From Naganishia liquefaciens (taxonomy: Eukaryota; Basidiomycota; Tremellomycetes; Filobasidiales; Filobasidiaceae), in contig BLZA01000040.1 of NCBI GenBank assembly GCA_013423385.1, positions 558,001 through 622,000 of the forward strand: a stretch of 64,000 bases of DNA. The letters run 5' to 3'. Under the pieces are notes generated by a model that was not told where the DNA came from, made no database searches, and worked only from the letters and a program-made list of their open reading frames with translations. Made by a program: the position numbers and the translations under genes. Shown piece by piece: positions 23,030 to 36,500 of the stretch (positions are counted from its first letter, which is position 1; each line of letters starts with the position of its first letter).

Positions 23030-26000
23030 GCCGATAGAGGAATGTATCGTAGTGAATATGAACGATTGTGGACCATCGGGATGGAGGCCACGACATGTTG
23101 TAGCATAGATCAATCGGGTGTGAGTCGGCTAGATCGACGTAGAAATGGGTACAGCGGTTCACCTTTGCGTTGTGGCAAGACTTGTGGCGTGAAGCGGCAA
23201 AGAACGCAGCTGCACGAAGCGTATCGTAAGGAAGAGTATACACAGCAAGGCTCGTTGAGACGGCCGCTCTCTGCTCGCCTTGTAAGACACCAACATTGCG
23301 CTTGTGCGGACGTCGATAGGCTCGTGTAGCTTTGCAGTGACGATTCACAATTGATGCCTCGATCGACAAATTCCTGGCGCCTTTCCGTGATGGGTTATAG
23401 ATTCCCGCTTTCCGTGACGAAGTATTGGGTTCCAGCTTGGAAGACTCGATCGCATAGTCACAAGGTCTCTGTATCCATGCTTTTTCCACCAGCTCGGAGA
23501 CATCTGCCCGTCCACGCGAAACAACATGGCTCGCAGCATTCCTTAGTCCTTGGAATGCCTCTGGCTACATGTTACGATACCCACGGGAAGGAGAACCAAC
23601 ATTACCTGGAGAGCTGCGCGGTGTCAAAGTGAGAATGCCTCTGGCTCAAACTGGGACGTGTTTGACTGGATCCCGTCAGAGCGGGCGTCGAACCTTGAAG
23701 TGCTGTACGTGTCCGGGTGAAATTAGGCACAGTACAAAGGCATGGTATCTATCGTATAGATACGCGGCCGTCTTGTCACCACGACGGTGCGCGTTTAATG
23801 GCCTGTGGCCTGGAATCACATGACGTTGCGACTAATGCTCATAAGGCGAACCAAACGGGGACGCCATATGCAAGTTACCATGCACACAACACAAGTCAAG
23901 GCTGCCGCGATAAACCAGCAACTTGCTGTTTGGAACAGAACTGGGTCGTGTCCTCTGCAGAACGTATCACACATGCGCATCTCGATGACATCCCACTTGC
24001 ACTTGGCGCTGGACTGAGCGACTACGAGACCGGGGGACGGGACTAGCCTCTCTGACCGGTCAGGCACAGCATCACAAGGTCATCACCGAACGATGTCCCG
24101 CTCGGTCGCGTTGTCTGGTTGTCCCAGAGGGACTGATTTTGTTTCGCTCCAAGGCTACACGGTTCCAGCTTGGAAAGACACTAGTAGTTCAAGGTGCGTG
24201 AGACGAGGCTGTCAAACCGCTGGAAGACTTGCGGGGACCTTGCCACGGCTGCTCCGACAGGTTGGCCGCGATGAAGCGTCACGAGCACCGGAAATGAACT
24301 CGACCGGGGGGGAACGACGGGCGCCACCACCTCTTTTCCTCTTTGTCTTCCACATATCAGGAAGATTCTTAGTGGTGACCGAATAAGCAGGAACATCTCT
24401 TGCGATGCCACGCGCAGTCGTCCCCTACCATGTCCGAGACCAACTTTCCTCTTGAGCGACGACCTTTGCAATCCCTGGTTCACGTGCTACTCCGCACCGT
24501 ACTCGCAGCTATCCTCTGAGAGGACCCTGTGATGACATCGAAGCCATGTGCGACTCTCCCCGAGTAGGAAGGCAGCCTCGAAGCCATCCTCAAGAGACCA
24601 CAAAGCCCAGGCGCTGGAGACCGCCCGGGAAAGGCTGTTGGGGACGAATGCGTGTTTCAGGAACATGGAAAGCCCCGCATTTTGCCTCCGCGAAAGAGTG
24701 TCGACGACGACGACGTCGTCGCTCGTTTTTTTCGCTAATTTTACCTGCCGCGGCTCCGTCAACCGCAACGAAGCATTATCGGAGCGATATCAGAGCGGAA
24801 CTTTCCGCTCAGCTGTTGTCGGCGGCGATAATAGACAAAACGTGGACAAGAATATCTTGGGGCTTACTGGTGGTATTGCCGGTGTTACCTCTAACAGCTG
24901 ATATGCCTTCAAGAAAACAGCCGATGATGCATGGAGACAAGTCCTTGTATTGCATGCGTTGTATCATTGAGCTCAGAGGTCAATTGATTGTTGTCCATGT
25001 GGCTATCCAGTTCCGCCGTGCACCACGCACCCTTCTTCGTGCCGTCTTCTGCTTTCTTTCTCGTGTTCTGTCGACAGTCATACGTACGCAGAACACGTCT
25101 GGTAGGCTGTTGGCGATTATGAACCATTTTTTTCTGCTTTTTTTTTGGCTTGGGGTTTGGCTATCATCAAAGGGAATAACCACTCGTACATATGATTCGT
25201 CAGATAAACAATTTGAGTATCTCGGACGTCGTGCGAACTGTGTTGTTCGGCGCGTACTCGAGTGCGCACCCCCGATTGCTCGTTTGCGTGCGCGTTAGAA
25301 GTCCAATATTGAGGATCGAAGCACTAGTGCCGGGATGAGGAAAGCCTTACGAGAGTCGCCTTCAGATCCGCTTCAACGGCCTTCTTCAACGCTTGGACTC
25401 TAAAATGGAGACGCTGAAAAGGTACTGATCCGACACCTCTGTCCTGCAAAGAATTCTGTCTACAGCTGTATGCACCGAATGCTCAAGATCCCGAACCGAA
25501 AACGTCAACTTTCGGGGGTAGACATCCTTTCGGCAGCAAGTTGTAACCCCAATCACTTTTATAGCTACTTTTATCGTCGCAGCCACGCTGAAACGGAGCA
25601 CAAGTCGACAGAACCGAGCCACGGTTGTCGGATTCTTCCTTCTCGACGAGACCCTCCTCGCGCCGACTCTGGCCTCATGTACCTGGCTGTTGGTCGATCG
25701 CTTGGGCGGATACATTTGCAGCGTGGCTACACTGACTTAGCAGCAACAGTCGTCATGCCCCTGGCTGATTGCTTCCGGGCGCACCCATGCCGGCAGCTGC
25801 TTTCGCGGTAGTGTGGAGCAGCAGGCACTGACGGACTGGGACTGGGACGGGCGGTTGCTAGGATCTGCGTTGGCCCTGCTCCCACAAGTCTTTTCTTTCC
25901 GTTCATAGCACCGCGCGATTAGTGGAGACATGCGCACAGGGCAGTGAGCAGTGTACGATACGATACGACACCATCCATCCATCCATCCACCACCACCACC

Positions 26001-26163
26001 ACGACCACGACCACCACGCACGAGAGCGGATCCAAGGGAAGCCCGATCGCCCCACGTCCACACCCGACGTCGATGTGAGTGAGTGCACAACATCGTTCAC
26101 CATTCGACGACCAGTATCCTTTCGATCGGGACACGGTAGAACGAACGTCAACTACATCTCAGG
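23030..26163. other. 3.1-kb spacer upstream of the histidine kinase
   Basis: No frame here has family similarity or a coherent splice pattern; the longest (24546-25298, plus, 250 codons) has an Arg run and random-looking composition. Short direct repeats are present: GGTTCCAGCTTGGAA at about 23428 and 24159, and AATGCCTCTGGCT at about 23559 and 23635. A CCAT/CCA microsatellite lies close to the kinase start. It may be a long leader and regulatory region for the kinase, or hold a lineage-specific RNA. Confidence 0.35.
25971..26015. repeat. CCAT / CCA microsatellite
   Basis: Four to five CCAT units grade into CCA/CCACGA units. It sits about 150 bp upstream of the histidine kinase start. Confidence 0.8.
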
Positions 26164-29100
26164 ATGGGAGATGATCATACCATTGGTCAAGGGGAAGGAG
26201 CATCACGTCAAGAAGAGGAAAAGGAACCAAGTGCGGCGTTGCTCAAGCCTTTGGGAGAGGATGCCGTCGAGACGCCATCCCGAACGTCGTCTTTGACTCC
26301 GACCTTGACGCGGACATCCAAGGAACCCCTGGTCGTCAACGTACACGATGAGGACACGAGCCAGGCGCAGAACCCTGTGTCTCCCGTTGGCAAACCCAAT
26401 CGCAAGGTCCGGCCAACGCGAAGGGGTAGTTCCCAATCATACACTCAGGCGCCCCAGAGGATATCAAGAGCGGAGCAGTCTCCACCCAAGAAACCGGGAG
26501 AGGAACTTGAAGACGGTACCGGCCTCTCGACGTCTGCAACATCAAATCACAGCCGATCCGGAGGAGGTCTCGACGCCTCGTGTAGCGCGACGTTGGCGCA
26601 CCTACCCGTATCGACAGACAACCTGCTTCATCACTTGCACACCGACCCGCGTAGCTCGCACATTACGCTCAGCGCGTCGGCGAGCGCTGGCGCCAAAGTT
26701 CCTCCGGCATCGGTGAATCCCGCATTGTTGGCGGCAGGAGGCGATCCCACGGGCGGAAAGGCCGCTAGAAACAGAGCGCTGTCGGTGTCGTCAAAGCTGG
26801 ACAAGGGGAAGGAGACGTACGAGGGACGGGGCTCACACCCCACAAGTCGATCCGTTTCCAAAAAGCCATCAATCGAATCGCGTATATCAGAGCGGCGCAT
26901 AGAGGAGGAAACAGTCGCGAGGGAGTTCAGTTCTCGGATCGGCCTTTCGCGGTCGACGAGCTCGGCCGTCACGGGGAGCCCTTTGCCGGCAGCACCTCCG
27001 GTGGAACACACGGACATGGCCAATGATTTGACCCGATCCAGCGCGGCCGATCCGGCCCATTACTTTAGTTATCGGGCGCGAGCTGCATCGTCCTCGGAAA
27101 CACGGAGCAACGGCTCTAGAGGATTCCTGTCGACGGCGTCCACGCCTATGGAGGATTGGCCGAGTCACGACGACGTGCACGAATCGATAGGCACGACAAA
27201 CGAAGGCTGCATGCCATCGATCGACTTTCGAGGGGATCTTGTGGGCGGCGGTCTAGCTGGAACGCCGCGTCGTGGCTCGGAGACAGAGGCTCACAGTCAT
27301 CTCTTCCCCGAGAGTGTCGATCGCGTGGATATCTCTCCCCGCACAGGCTCGGGAGCTAGGTTTTCCGACAATACAGATGCCAATAACGCCATGTTTGACT
27401 TGGAGCCCGATAGTGGTCTCGTCGCCGTCACGGTATCAGATTCGACATCTGTCAAGTTGGAGACACTCGTCCCCGGCGATGTCGCAGACAAGATTGAACA
27501 GACAAACGACGTCGATGGCAAGCAAGCATTGCTCGATCAAGTTGGCGGCACAAGTCCGGGCAGCCGACGGCCGGCGTCCGTCTCTAGGTCTTCTGATGAG
27601 CCTCGCGGGGCACGTAGCTTTTCCAATCTCGATCCCTCGGCCACCGACCTGACATCCCCGCCTCCGGAAGACACGCCGCCGAGGCGCACCATCAGAATGG
27701 ACGATCTACCAGAATTCGAGGCGGAGGATAATTCGTGTGTCAACGAGTTTAGTACCATGCTTGCCGAAGCCATGAGGGGAAGAGCAAGGCGGAATTCCGC
27801 GGATAGCTCGGCAGGAGAATCGGTAACGAGTTCCAGGAGATCAGCGATTATCGGTTCCTCGGGTTCGTTGCATGATGGTATGTCGCGTGCCTCTTTCGCG
27901 AAGAGAAACCTAGTTGATAGACATACGCCCTGCTACCCATTGTAGACACACCGCCTCGTACGGACGAAGCAGGACTCGCCGGAACCTTGGCGAGTCGCAA
28001 TCCGACTCAAGAAAGAGCAAGATCGTATGAAGGTCAGCGGTTGACATCGGATTGGAATCAGTTTATACATGCATACAGGTCGGGTGAGTTTTTTGAGACT
28101 GAAAAGCTCGATCATAGCTAAAGGTGCCTCAGGTCGCTGGGACCCCAATCGCATCCCTCATCCTCCCAAATCATCACGGGGGTCGCCGCCGATAGCTGTC
28201 GGAAAGCTGCATTCCGCCCGGTCATCCCCTGGTCTGGCGCAGTCTTCGATGGCGAGTACGACCAGCGGATTCTCCAAGCTGAACCTTGAAACCGAAGGTG
28301 GATCATACGGCATCGCTTCATACCTGACAAACAATCACGCGTCGAGCCCGCCAGCTGAAGGCTTCAAGGGCTATCCCCTTGCCAAGCGAAATTCCGAGAC
28401 CACAGTTGCCACCCGCTCGACTCCTCTGCCGAACGATGGCAAGCTTCAGACCAGGTCGGATCAGTTGCGCAAAGAAGAGGCCATTCCACGGCGGAGAACA
28501 GTCGAGGATACCAGTCAAAGGGCTTTCAGCATGTATTTGCCCGCGATAGACCATACAGGGACCGCGCCTGCTTCGCCCAAAGCGGGTCCGTCGGGCAAGC
28601 GATCTGGTCCCGGCCAAATTTTGCTCAATACCGGCGCCGCCACTGTGCGGCTGGCGGCGAGCAATTACAGCGACTCGGCCTTTTCACCTCTTGGTCTACC
28701 CAGCCCTGAGAGGGAATTACTCGACCCCATGGCATCCGCCATGAATCCCGAGGCCACCACGTCGCGTAACAAGTCTCGTCAAAACAGCGGCGCTTCGGAC
28801 ACGACCGTCAGGTCTCGCTCGCATCTCTCTGCGTCGCCATGGAAAGGGGACGCCCAGGCGAGAATGGACACGCCACTTTACACGATTGCAGCGAGTCCCG
28901 TTGCCTCACCGTCTGGTCATCCCGAGCACGGGGAGCCTACAATAGATACTCATCAGCCCACAGCAACTACATCACCGATACCAGAAGGCCCGCTGCCTCC
29001 CAAGACCGCGTCCAACCGCCGCTCATCAGGTGGCATTGTCTCGTCAACGCGCATACCACCGGCATCAGCGCCCATCGAATGGAGCAACTCTACCAATATT

Positions 29101-32100
29101 GCACCCACGGATTACTTTGGTGCAGCGGCTTCTACCCAGTCCACGTCACCGACAACATCACGCCATTCATCCTTCCAAACATCTAGAACCTCTTCCTCTC
29201 AAACCATAACGGCACGCGAAACGGCGATTGAGCCGGAATCACCGCCGCGCGATCTTTCGAGAGCTTCCGAAGGAGAGAGCCGAAGCCGAAGAGCGTCTGG
29301 ATCGGATAAGCCTCGATTGACAGCGCACAGTTCTCACGGAGCTACCACCAGCAGTGAAATCACGGCCGGGGCATTATTCACGTCACACGAAGCTCCTGCA
29401 GCACTACCATCCTCTGATCATCACGAAAAGCCAACCAATGTCGTGTCGGGCTCGCAGGAGGAAGAGGATTACCATGCCAGGGGATTTCTTGTTCCACCTA
29501 TCCCTCACGATGATGCTTCCCGACGACGTGCGCTGTACGGTTTCCGAATCCTGCATACGGCGCCCGACGTCAATTTCGACAGGATTGCCCACTTGGCCAA
29601 GCTGGTGTTTAGCTCAAAAATCGTGCTCATCTCGCTGGTGGACGAAAAGGAAAACTGGAACAAGGTTGAGATCGGCCTCGGGTCGACCACCATGCCTCGG
29701 GGCAATACCTTTTGCGGCCACAGTATCTTGGCCAAGAATGACGAACCGCTAGTCGTGCTGGACAGCAAGCAAGACTGGCGTTTTGCGCAAAACCCGTATG
29801 TCGTTGGACCACCGTACATCCGATTCTACGCCGGTGCACCGTTGCGCACCACCGAGGGCTTCAACGTTGGTAGTCTTTGTGTCATTGATACACAACCCCG
29901 GAGCGAATTCCCGCCACGATCCAGGATGGCACTCAAGGAATTTGCAGCCATCGTCGTTCGGGAAATGGAGCTATGGCGCGACAAGACACGGCTCAAGGCA
30001 AGGGACAGGATTCAAACGTCAATGGAGAAATTCACTCGAGAGTGTCTAGAGCTGGACAATAGTGCGGACGCCAACGCTGCCACCGCCCAAGCCAAGATGG
30101 ACAGGGTATACGAGCGTGCTTCCAAACTCGTGCAAAAGACTTTGGAAGCGGACGGCGCAATGGTTCTAGACCTGGCTTCGTTTGAAGCCGTCGAGCAGAC
30201 TCACGAAGACGGCAGCGTCACGACCGAATTCCAGGCGGATCCGTTCGGTCTTGAACCTTCGGACGAATCCGAGGACGATGTCGCCGTGTTGGATCGCAAA
30301 GCATCATTCCCCAAGCTGCCGCCGTGGACCATTCTCGGTTCTTCCGAGACGACCGAATTCCTGCCCGCCAACAGAAACAGAGTGGGCACAGCTTCCGAGC
30401 ACGCCAAGTTTTCCGACTTTTTGAGGAGTCATCAGGAAGGCAGGATATATGAACATGTTGTGCCGACATGGATCAGACATATGCTGCCGTCGAGGCTTCA
30501 GTACGCGATGGGTGAGTCTCTCTGACCTGCGCGTGAAAGCCTTTTGACCGTTTTGCCATGCAGTGGTGCCGATTTTCAATATCGACAAGAATCCCTTCGC
30601 CATGCTCGTGGCGTATACATGCGATCAAACAAAGCAGTTCTTGGAAGGCTTTGAATTACAATTTTTGCGGGCTATCGGTGTGGTCATCTTGTCTGCCGTT
30701 CTCAAGCGACGCATGGTGCTCGCCGACAAGGCCAAGAGCAATTTCATCTCGAATATTTCGCACGAATTGCGGTGAGCACGAGTCGAGTGATGTCGTCGGT
30801 AACGTACTCACGCTGCCTGTAGAACACCCTTGCATGGCATTCTGGCCGCCGCAGAACTGCTGTCCGACACGCCACTCGACTCGAACCAAACTTCCTTTTT
30901 GAAAACAGTGCAGGCATGCGGCAACAGCCTGGTCGAGACTGTGAATCACGTTTTGGATTTCACCAAGCTGAGTGGAAGCAAAAAGACGACTCTGGAAGGG
31001 GTCATTCGGCCTGGCGTGTACGTATGGGCGTCCGTCTTGCGGGGGCTTTGGCTCATCTCTTGCCCTTTTAAAGTGTCAATCTCGCACGATTGGTCGAGGA
31101 GACCGTCGAAGGCTGTTGGATTGGACAACGCGCGCGAGCGATGCAGGGGCAGTCCGAGATTGGAAGCTTTTATTCGCCGCCTCAAGCCGGTGGCGCGTCA
31201 GGTCAAAAGGAACCAGTGAAACACGTCGAGACGGTGATAGATATAGGTCTCAGGAAAAATGTGCGTCCTCATGGCCGATCTCCTTGCACGCGCTCATCGC
31301 CTCGACAGGGCTGGCAAGTGCGCTGCGAAAAGGGTGGACTCCGACGGGTCCTCATGAACCTCATTGGAAACTCGCTCAAGTTTACCAGCCATGGATACGT
31401 TCAAGTGACGCTGCGAGCCCTGGCGGATGAGCCCGTCAATGGGCAGCTACCCATCGAGATGGGCGTGATCGATACCGGCAAGGGTATCTCCAAGACGTTC
31501 CTGAAAGAGCAACTTTTCCACCCGTTCTCGCAGGAAAACCCATTACAGCAGGGCACCGGTCTCGGTCTTGCCATTGTCAACAGCATTGTCCGCTCGGAAA
31601 GCGTGAATGGCAAGGTCGATGTGTGGTCGTCCGAGGGGCTCGGTACGGAAATCCGGGTTTCATTGAACGTCGAAGTCGAAGGTGATTCACAGGATTCGGA
31701 TACAGCGTCAGGATCGTCCGCTTCCGACAACAATACCAACAACAACGTCGACGTGCAGTACGGCCAAGACTTGTGGATTTCGCTCCACAACTTTGACCAA
31801 GATCATCGCGGCTATGTTCTCAACCAAAAAGTAATGACGGGCTACGCCTCGTGGTGGGGGTTCAACGTTCTGGAGGAACCGAATGAACTAGGGGACATCT
31901 TGCTGTGCAACGAAGAGTGCGCTATCGTGGAACAGCTGCTCCGGGACAATGACTACGCTAGACCTCTTTTGATTCTCACGGCGAATCGAACGTCGCGCAT
32001 GTCTGCGCTGGTCACGGCATACGTCAAGGGCGGCGGTTTTGCACAAATGGTCTTCAAGCCCGTTGGACCGGAACGTCTTTCGGCGGCTTTGCGTGCAGCG

Positions 32101-33361
32101 TTCTCGGCGTTTGACTGGTCGACGCCGAGCCAGGGAACCAACAAGTCGCTTCGCTCCGACTACTTTTCCCCCGCGGGATCGCCCATCTATCCCGGACGAT
32201 CGCCCGCCCCCTCGGACGCGTCCATGACCTCTTCTTCGGGTCCGCACCGAACGTATTCGCGACGGGTCTCGGGCCATTCCAGCATTGACGAACATTCGCC
32301 GAGGCCGTCGGTCTCGCGGGAATCGACAACAAGCACGATCGGTACGCATTCGATCTTTGAGACGCCCGGCTCGCATGGGCCGCATTCCAAGCACTTTGTC
32401 ATGATGCAATCCGAAGCCGGGCCCGGCCATCTCTTGCGACGGCGGTCCGAGGAAGACAAGGCGTTCCGCCGGCCGACGCCGAGGCCGGCCATGGCGCCGC
32501 GCAGCACTACGTACCATGAAGCCGCCCCAATGCATGACGGTCGACGAGGGTCGTCGGCCAGTCAGGTGGAAGCGAGCCTGGACGGCGGCTCGATCCCGGG
32601 ATCGCCCGTCTCGACTATTTCGTTGGCGGACGGCGGCGTGATGCTCAAGATGGCTGCGGCGCCGGCCGAGCGCGTCCAAGGCAGATTGGCGCGCGTGCTG
32701 CTGGTGGATGACAATCATATCAATCTACAGCTTCTCGCTGCGTACCTGAAGAAACGCGTACGTCGGGGCGTTTCCGTGCGTGATGGGCGTAGACTGACAA
32801 TCCTTCTCTTAGAACTTTGAATACATGCAAGCCGTCAATGGACAGCAGAGCGTCGATGCCTTTAGCAGCAAACCTCCAGGATACTGGGAGTAGGTGCCCG
32901 CGCCTTGGAGTCCCATTCCTTGCTGACCATGCTCCCTCTCCAAGCATCATCCTCATGGACATTTCGATGCCCGTCATGGACGGCATCGAGGCCACGCGCG
33001 CCATTCGCAAGGTTGAAAACGACCGCCGCGCCGATCGCGTCGCCTTTCTCGCGGCGCACCGCGGCAGTACGTCGTCCAAGGAAGAGATAATTCAGGAGCG
33101 GTGCAAGATATTCGCGCTCAGTGGACGGGCGACGCAGGATGATAAGCATCAGGCGTTCTCGGCGGGCGTGGATGGATAGTGAGTGTCGGGCATTGTTTCG
33201 GGGCGATCCTGGTGGCGGCTGTTGACCCGTCTTTGCCTGTAGCTTGGTCAAGCCCGTTCGGTTGGCGTCTCTCGATACTTTGTTCAAGAGTAAGTCATGG
33301 CGCCCGGCGGCGGGGGAGACGGCTTTGCTGACCGTCTACTCGCGCAGGACTCGGCTTCTAG
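26164..33361 (+). CDS. GAF-containing hybrid histidine kinase, 2213 aa
   Basis: Two-component sensor kinase feeding an Ypd1-type phosphorelay. Eleven exons (26164-27877, 27946-28083, 28133-30511, 30564-30771, 30823-31017, 31074-31260, 31309-32757, 32813-32889, 32945-33178, 33243-33289, 33348-33361) total 2214 codons. The first ~1050 residues are Ser/Pro-rich and probably disordered, containing a short ordered phrase (DWNQFIHAYRSGRWDPNRIP). A GAF-like domain follows (FDRIAHLAKLVFSSKIVLIS ... GNTFCGHSIL ... FYAGAPL). HisKA H-box SNFISNISHELRTPLHGIL, N-box LMNLIGNSLKFT, DTGKGIS and GTGLGLAIVNSIV are intact. Then come a degenerate receiver-like domain, a disordered linker, and a true receiver with VLLVDDNHIN, the phospho-acceptor Asp in ILMDISMPVMDG, and YLVKPV. 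No membrane segment is seen, so it is probably cytosolic. The ligand is unknown. Confidence 0.92.
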
Positions 33362-33618
33362 ATGGTCTGGGACGGCTCCCACGGATGTGTATACCCGGCG
33401 GGTCTCGAGTTGTAGCGTGCGGTGCGGTCCTCGTGTAGCGATATGATACAGTACTATGTATGACATGGATGTGGCGAGGTGGAGGGTCAGGGATCGGCGG
33501 AAGCAAATGACGAATATCCCGAGATCCTCGCGGGGCAGATTCCCACATATAGCGGCCATGCTTCCGTCTATTGTCTCGCCACCCCTCGCCTCGCCTCGCC
33601 TCGCCTTGTTCGCCATCA

Positions 33619-36143
33619 ATGCACGCCCGCCACCGCACCGCCGTCATGTCCCTCCACACATTCGCCCGCCTCCCACTCCCGCCCACGTCCGAGATCACAC
33701 AGCACGTACTCCCGCGCATCGACCCTTCTCTCCCCTCGGGCGCCAATCCGCACACGGCCCAACGTCGCAGTCGAACGTTTCCCCGCGACGGCGTATGGGC
33801 ACGCGTCACGCCGTTGCCGATTGCGTTTCCGTATCGATTGCCGAGGGCCGCGGAGGGCGAGGTGCAGCAAGGGATAGAGGAATGGTTGGCAGAGTGGGAT
33901 GCGTGGCAAGAGGGTGATGAAGAGGGCGATGGACTGCGTGCGCGCGTGTCGTCGAAGCGAAACGGGCTCGTTCCCGAGATTATTGGCTTTTCCGAGGCGT
34001 GTGCACGGGATGCGTTGCCCGGGCTGGATATCGGGAATGTTGTCGAGTATACGGGACAGCGTGGGGACGGGGACGAGCGGTTGGATGACGCGGCGCGCGA
34101 GTTGGTGGATTGCGTGGCGGGGAAGAGCGTCTTGATGGGGAATGTAGAGGGCAAGGAGTACGGACCGTGGTCATCGCGGTATGCAGGTCAGCTCGGGTGC
34201 AGAACGGGACAAACACACGGGCTCATTCCCTTGCGCAGGGCATCAATTCGGCGTATGGGCCGGTCAACTCGGCGACGGTCGTGCCACAAGCATACGTACG
34301 TGCGCTTTACCTTGGTCCGCCGAGTATCATCTTGACGCTCTTGTCTAGTGGAAACCAAGACGGCCGACGGAAGACGTCAAGAGATCCAGCTCAAGGGCGC
34401 CGGTCGCACACCATTCTCGCGCTCCGCCGACGGACTCGCCGTCCTACGTAGCGGCGTCCGCGAATTCCTCGGCGCAGAAGGTACGTCTCTCCACGCCTGC
34501 TGAAAGGTTTCGTCGCCAACGCCTCTCTCCCTCACAGCCATGGCCGCGCTCGGCATTCCCACATCGCGCGCACTTTCATTAACAACCCTTCCCCTCCATC
34601 AACTCCAAGTCGTACGCGAATACGGTCCGGAACCATCCTCGACGCTCGCCCGCTTGGCGCCCTCCTTTCTCCGCATCGGCAACTTTGAAGTACTCAATCC
34701 TCCCGAAGAGGCGCGGCACATGCAATTCTTCATGCTCGGGATGGCCGGCGGCGGACAGGGCGAGGATTCGAGCTTGCAGAGGGACTGGGAAGGGTTACGA
34801 CGCATGGGCGAATGGGTGGCCGGGCCGGCGGCGCTCGGGCTTGGGTTGCGCGAGGGCGAGGTGTGGGGGAAAAAGTTGGTGATGGAGGTGGCGCTGCGGA
34901 ATGCGCGGATGGTTGCGGCGTGGCAGGTGTATGGGTTTTGTCATGGCGTGATCAATACGGACAATGTGAGCGTGCTTGGTATCACGATTGATTATGGTGA
35001 GTGTTGTCGGTGAGGATCGAGAGAAACTCGTTGAATCGCCCGGCAGGACCTTATGCTTTCATGGATGTGTATGATCCGTTCCACATCTGCAGTGAGTTTG
35101 TCCAGAAGGCCAAGTACCATCCACTGACCTCGCCAAAGACCATTCCGACCACGAGGGCCGCTACGATTACCGCGCAAGTCCGATCTCCTGTCGCCCATCC
35201 ACTCTGGCTCACACGCTCCCTCGCAGAAACAACCGACCATGATCATGTACGCCATGACCTCGCTGGTCAACTCGCTCGCCGAGATTATCGGCTGCGAAGA
35301 GGTCGTCATGAATGGCAAGGCCGTCGGCGCTGGGTGGGCGGATGATGCCGACGACGAGACGCTCGAGGAGTGGGGTCGGGTCGGCGCTGGATTCGGGAAA
35401 GAGGTAGAGCGCTCTGTCATGACGACGTTCAAGGACGAGTACAAGCGGCTGTATTTGACGGTAAGACGCTCGTTGACTCGTGCACTGCGTTTACTGACTC
35501 TGTCACAGCGCTTTGGCTTGAGGACGAGCCAGGACGACGACGTTTCCGATATTGTCGATCCGTTCCTCAACATTCTCGCGATGCACGAACTCGATTTCCA
35601 CGCATCGTTCCGCGTCCTTTCCTCTTTCCGCCCATCCCTGGTCGAGGACACCGCCGCTCTCGATGCATTCCTCGCCCAAATGGCGGAATGTATCCCCAAG
35701 AAACCGACAGACGCCAAGCGCGACGACGTCAAGCGCGCAGTCAAGCCCTGGCTGCAGACGTATGCCGCTCGGATTAAGCAAGAGAGGGAGAGCTGGACGG
35801 GGCAAGATTGGGAAGTCCAACGATGCACAGAGATGCGCAAGGTGAATCCGCGGTTCGTGCTGCGGCAGTGGGTGCTAGAAGAAACAATCAAAAAGCTCGA
35901 AGAGGGAGAGGGTCTCGAGCGGCGGCGCGTGCTGGGCCATGTCCTCAAGGTGCGTCGTGGCGATGCAGTGGAGGATGTAACTGACTGAACGTTCGTCAGA
36001 TGGCCCTCAACCCGTTCGAGACGTACGGGGGGGAACTACTCGGGCCCGAGGAGCCGCTCGATGCGCAGACGAGGGAAGAAAGGAGGCTATGCGGGTTCGG
36101 CGCCAAAGAGTTGCTCGGGTTCCAGTGCAGTTGTAGCTCGTAG
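33619..36143 (+). CDS. FMP40: SelO/Fmp40 protein AMPylase
   Basis: Mitochondrial pseudokinase-fold enzyme that transfers AMP to protein hydroxyls and acts in redox homeostasis. Nine exons (33619-34186, 34239-34295, 34349-34480, 34538-34996, 35047-35091, 35139-35173, 35227-35460, 35509-35949, 36000-36143) give 704 residues. SelO landmarks: [83 protein letters not shown] and [11 protein letters not shown]. It ends QCSCSS; the Cys third from the end sits where vertebrate SelO has selenocysteine. The start at 33619 gives a basic, acid-free leader ([17 protein letters not shown]) fit for mitochondrial import; 33646 is the alternative. Intron 35174-35226 uses a GC donor (CGC/GCAAGT), and intron 35461-35508 (48 nt) is stop-free in frame. 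Confidence 0.93.
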
Positions 36144-36500
36144 GGACGTCGATAGGAGCGGCGATGAATGGATTGTTCTCATCGAATCAACCACTGGGGG
36201 AAGCCGTGGTCCCGTGCACGGGCTGCACCCAGGCGGACAGCTTTGGCGGAAAAAGCACAGACGCCAAAGGATGTCTGGGATATGTCGGATGCGTTTTCCA
36301 TCAATCATGTCCGTTCATCATCTATTCGTGGTGGCAAAAAGACATTGCCATGCCCTTGACGTTTCGTCTCTGCGTTCTATGCCTCGGATCGTTGCGAGAT
36401 AGACGTTCCTCGCTCAAAAACACATTGCTGAAGGCCAGAGAACCACACGCTGGACCCCAGTCCATCCATCACCCATCCCCGCATCTCAAGCGCACGCAGC
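36144..36500. other. Intergenic, 357 bp
   Basis: Spacer between two plus-strand genes. It should hold the SelO 3' end and the promoter of the next gene; no element is evident. Confidence 0.35.

Noticed and set aside
24546-25298. 250-codon open frame on the plus strand.
   Set aside because: Composition looks random, it contains an Arg run from a CGA repeat, no family motif is seen, and there is no sign of splicing like its neighbours.
30512-31073. Histidine kinase read as several separate genes because the frame shifts repeatedly.
   Set aside because: Each frame change coincides with a short GT...AG intron, and the joined exons give an uninterrupted H-box to N-box kinase core.
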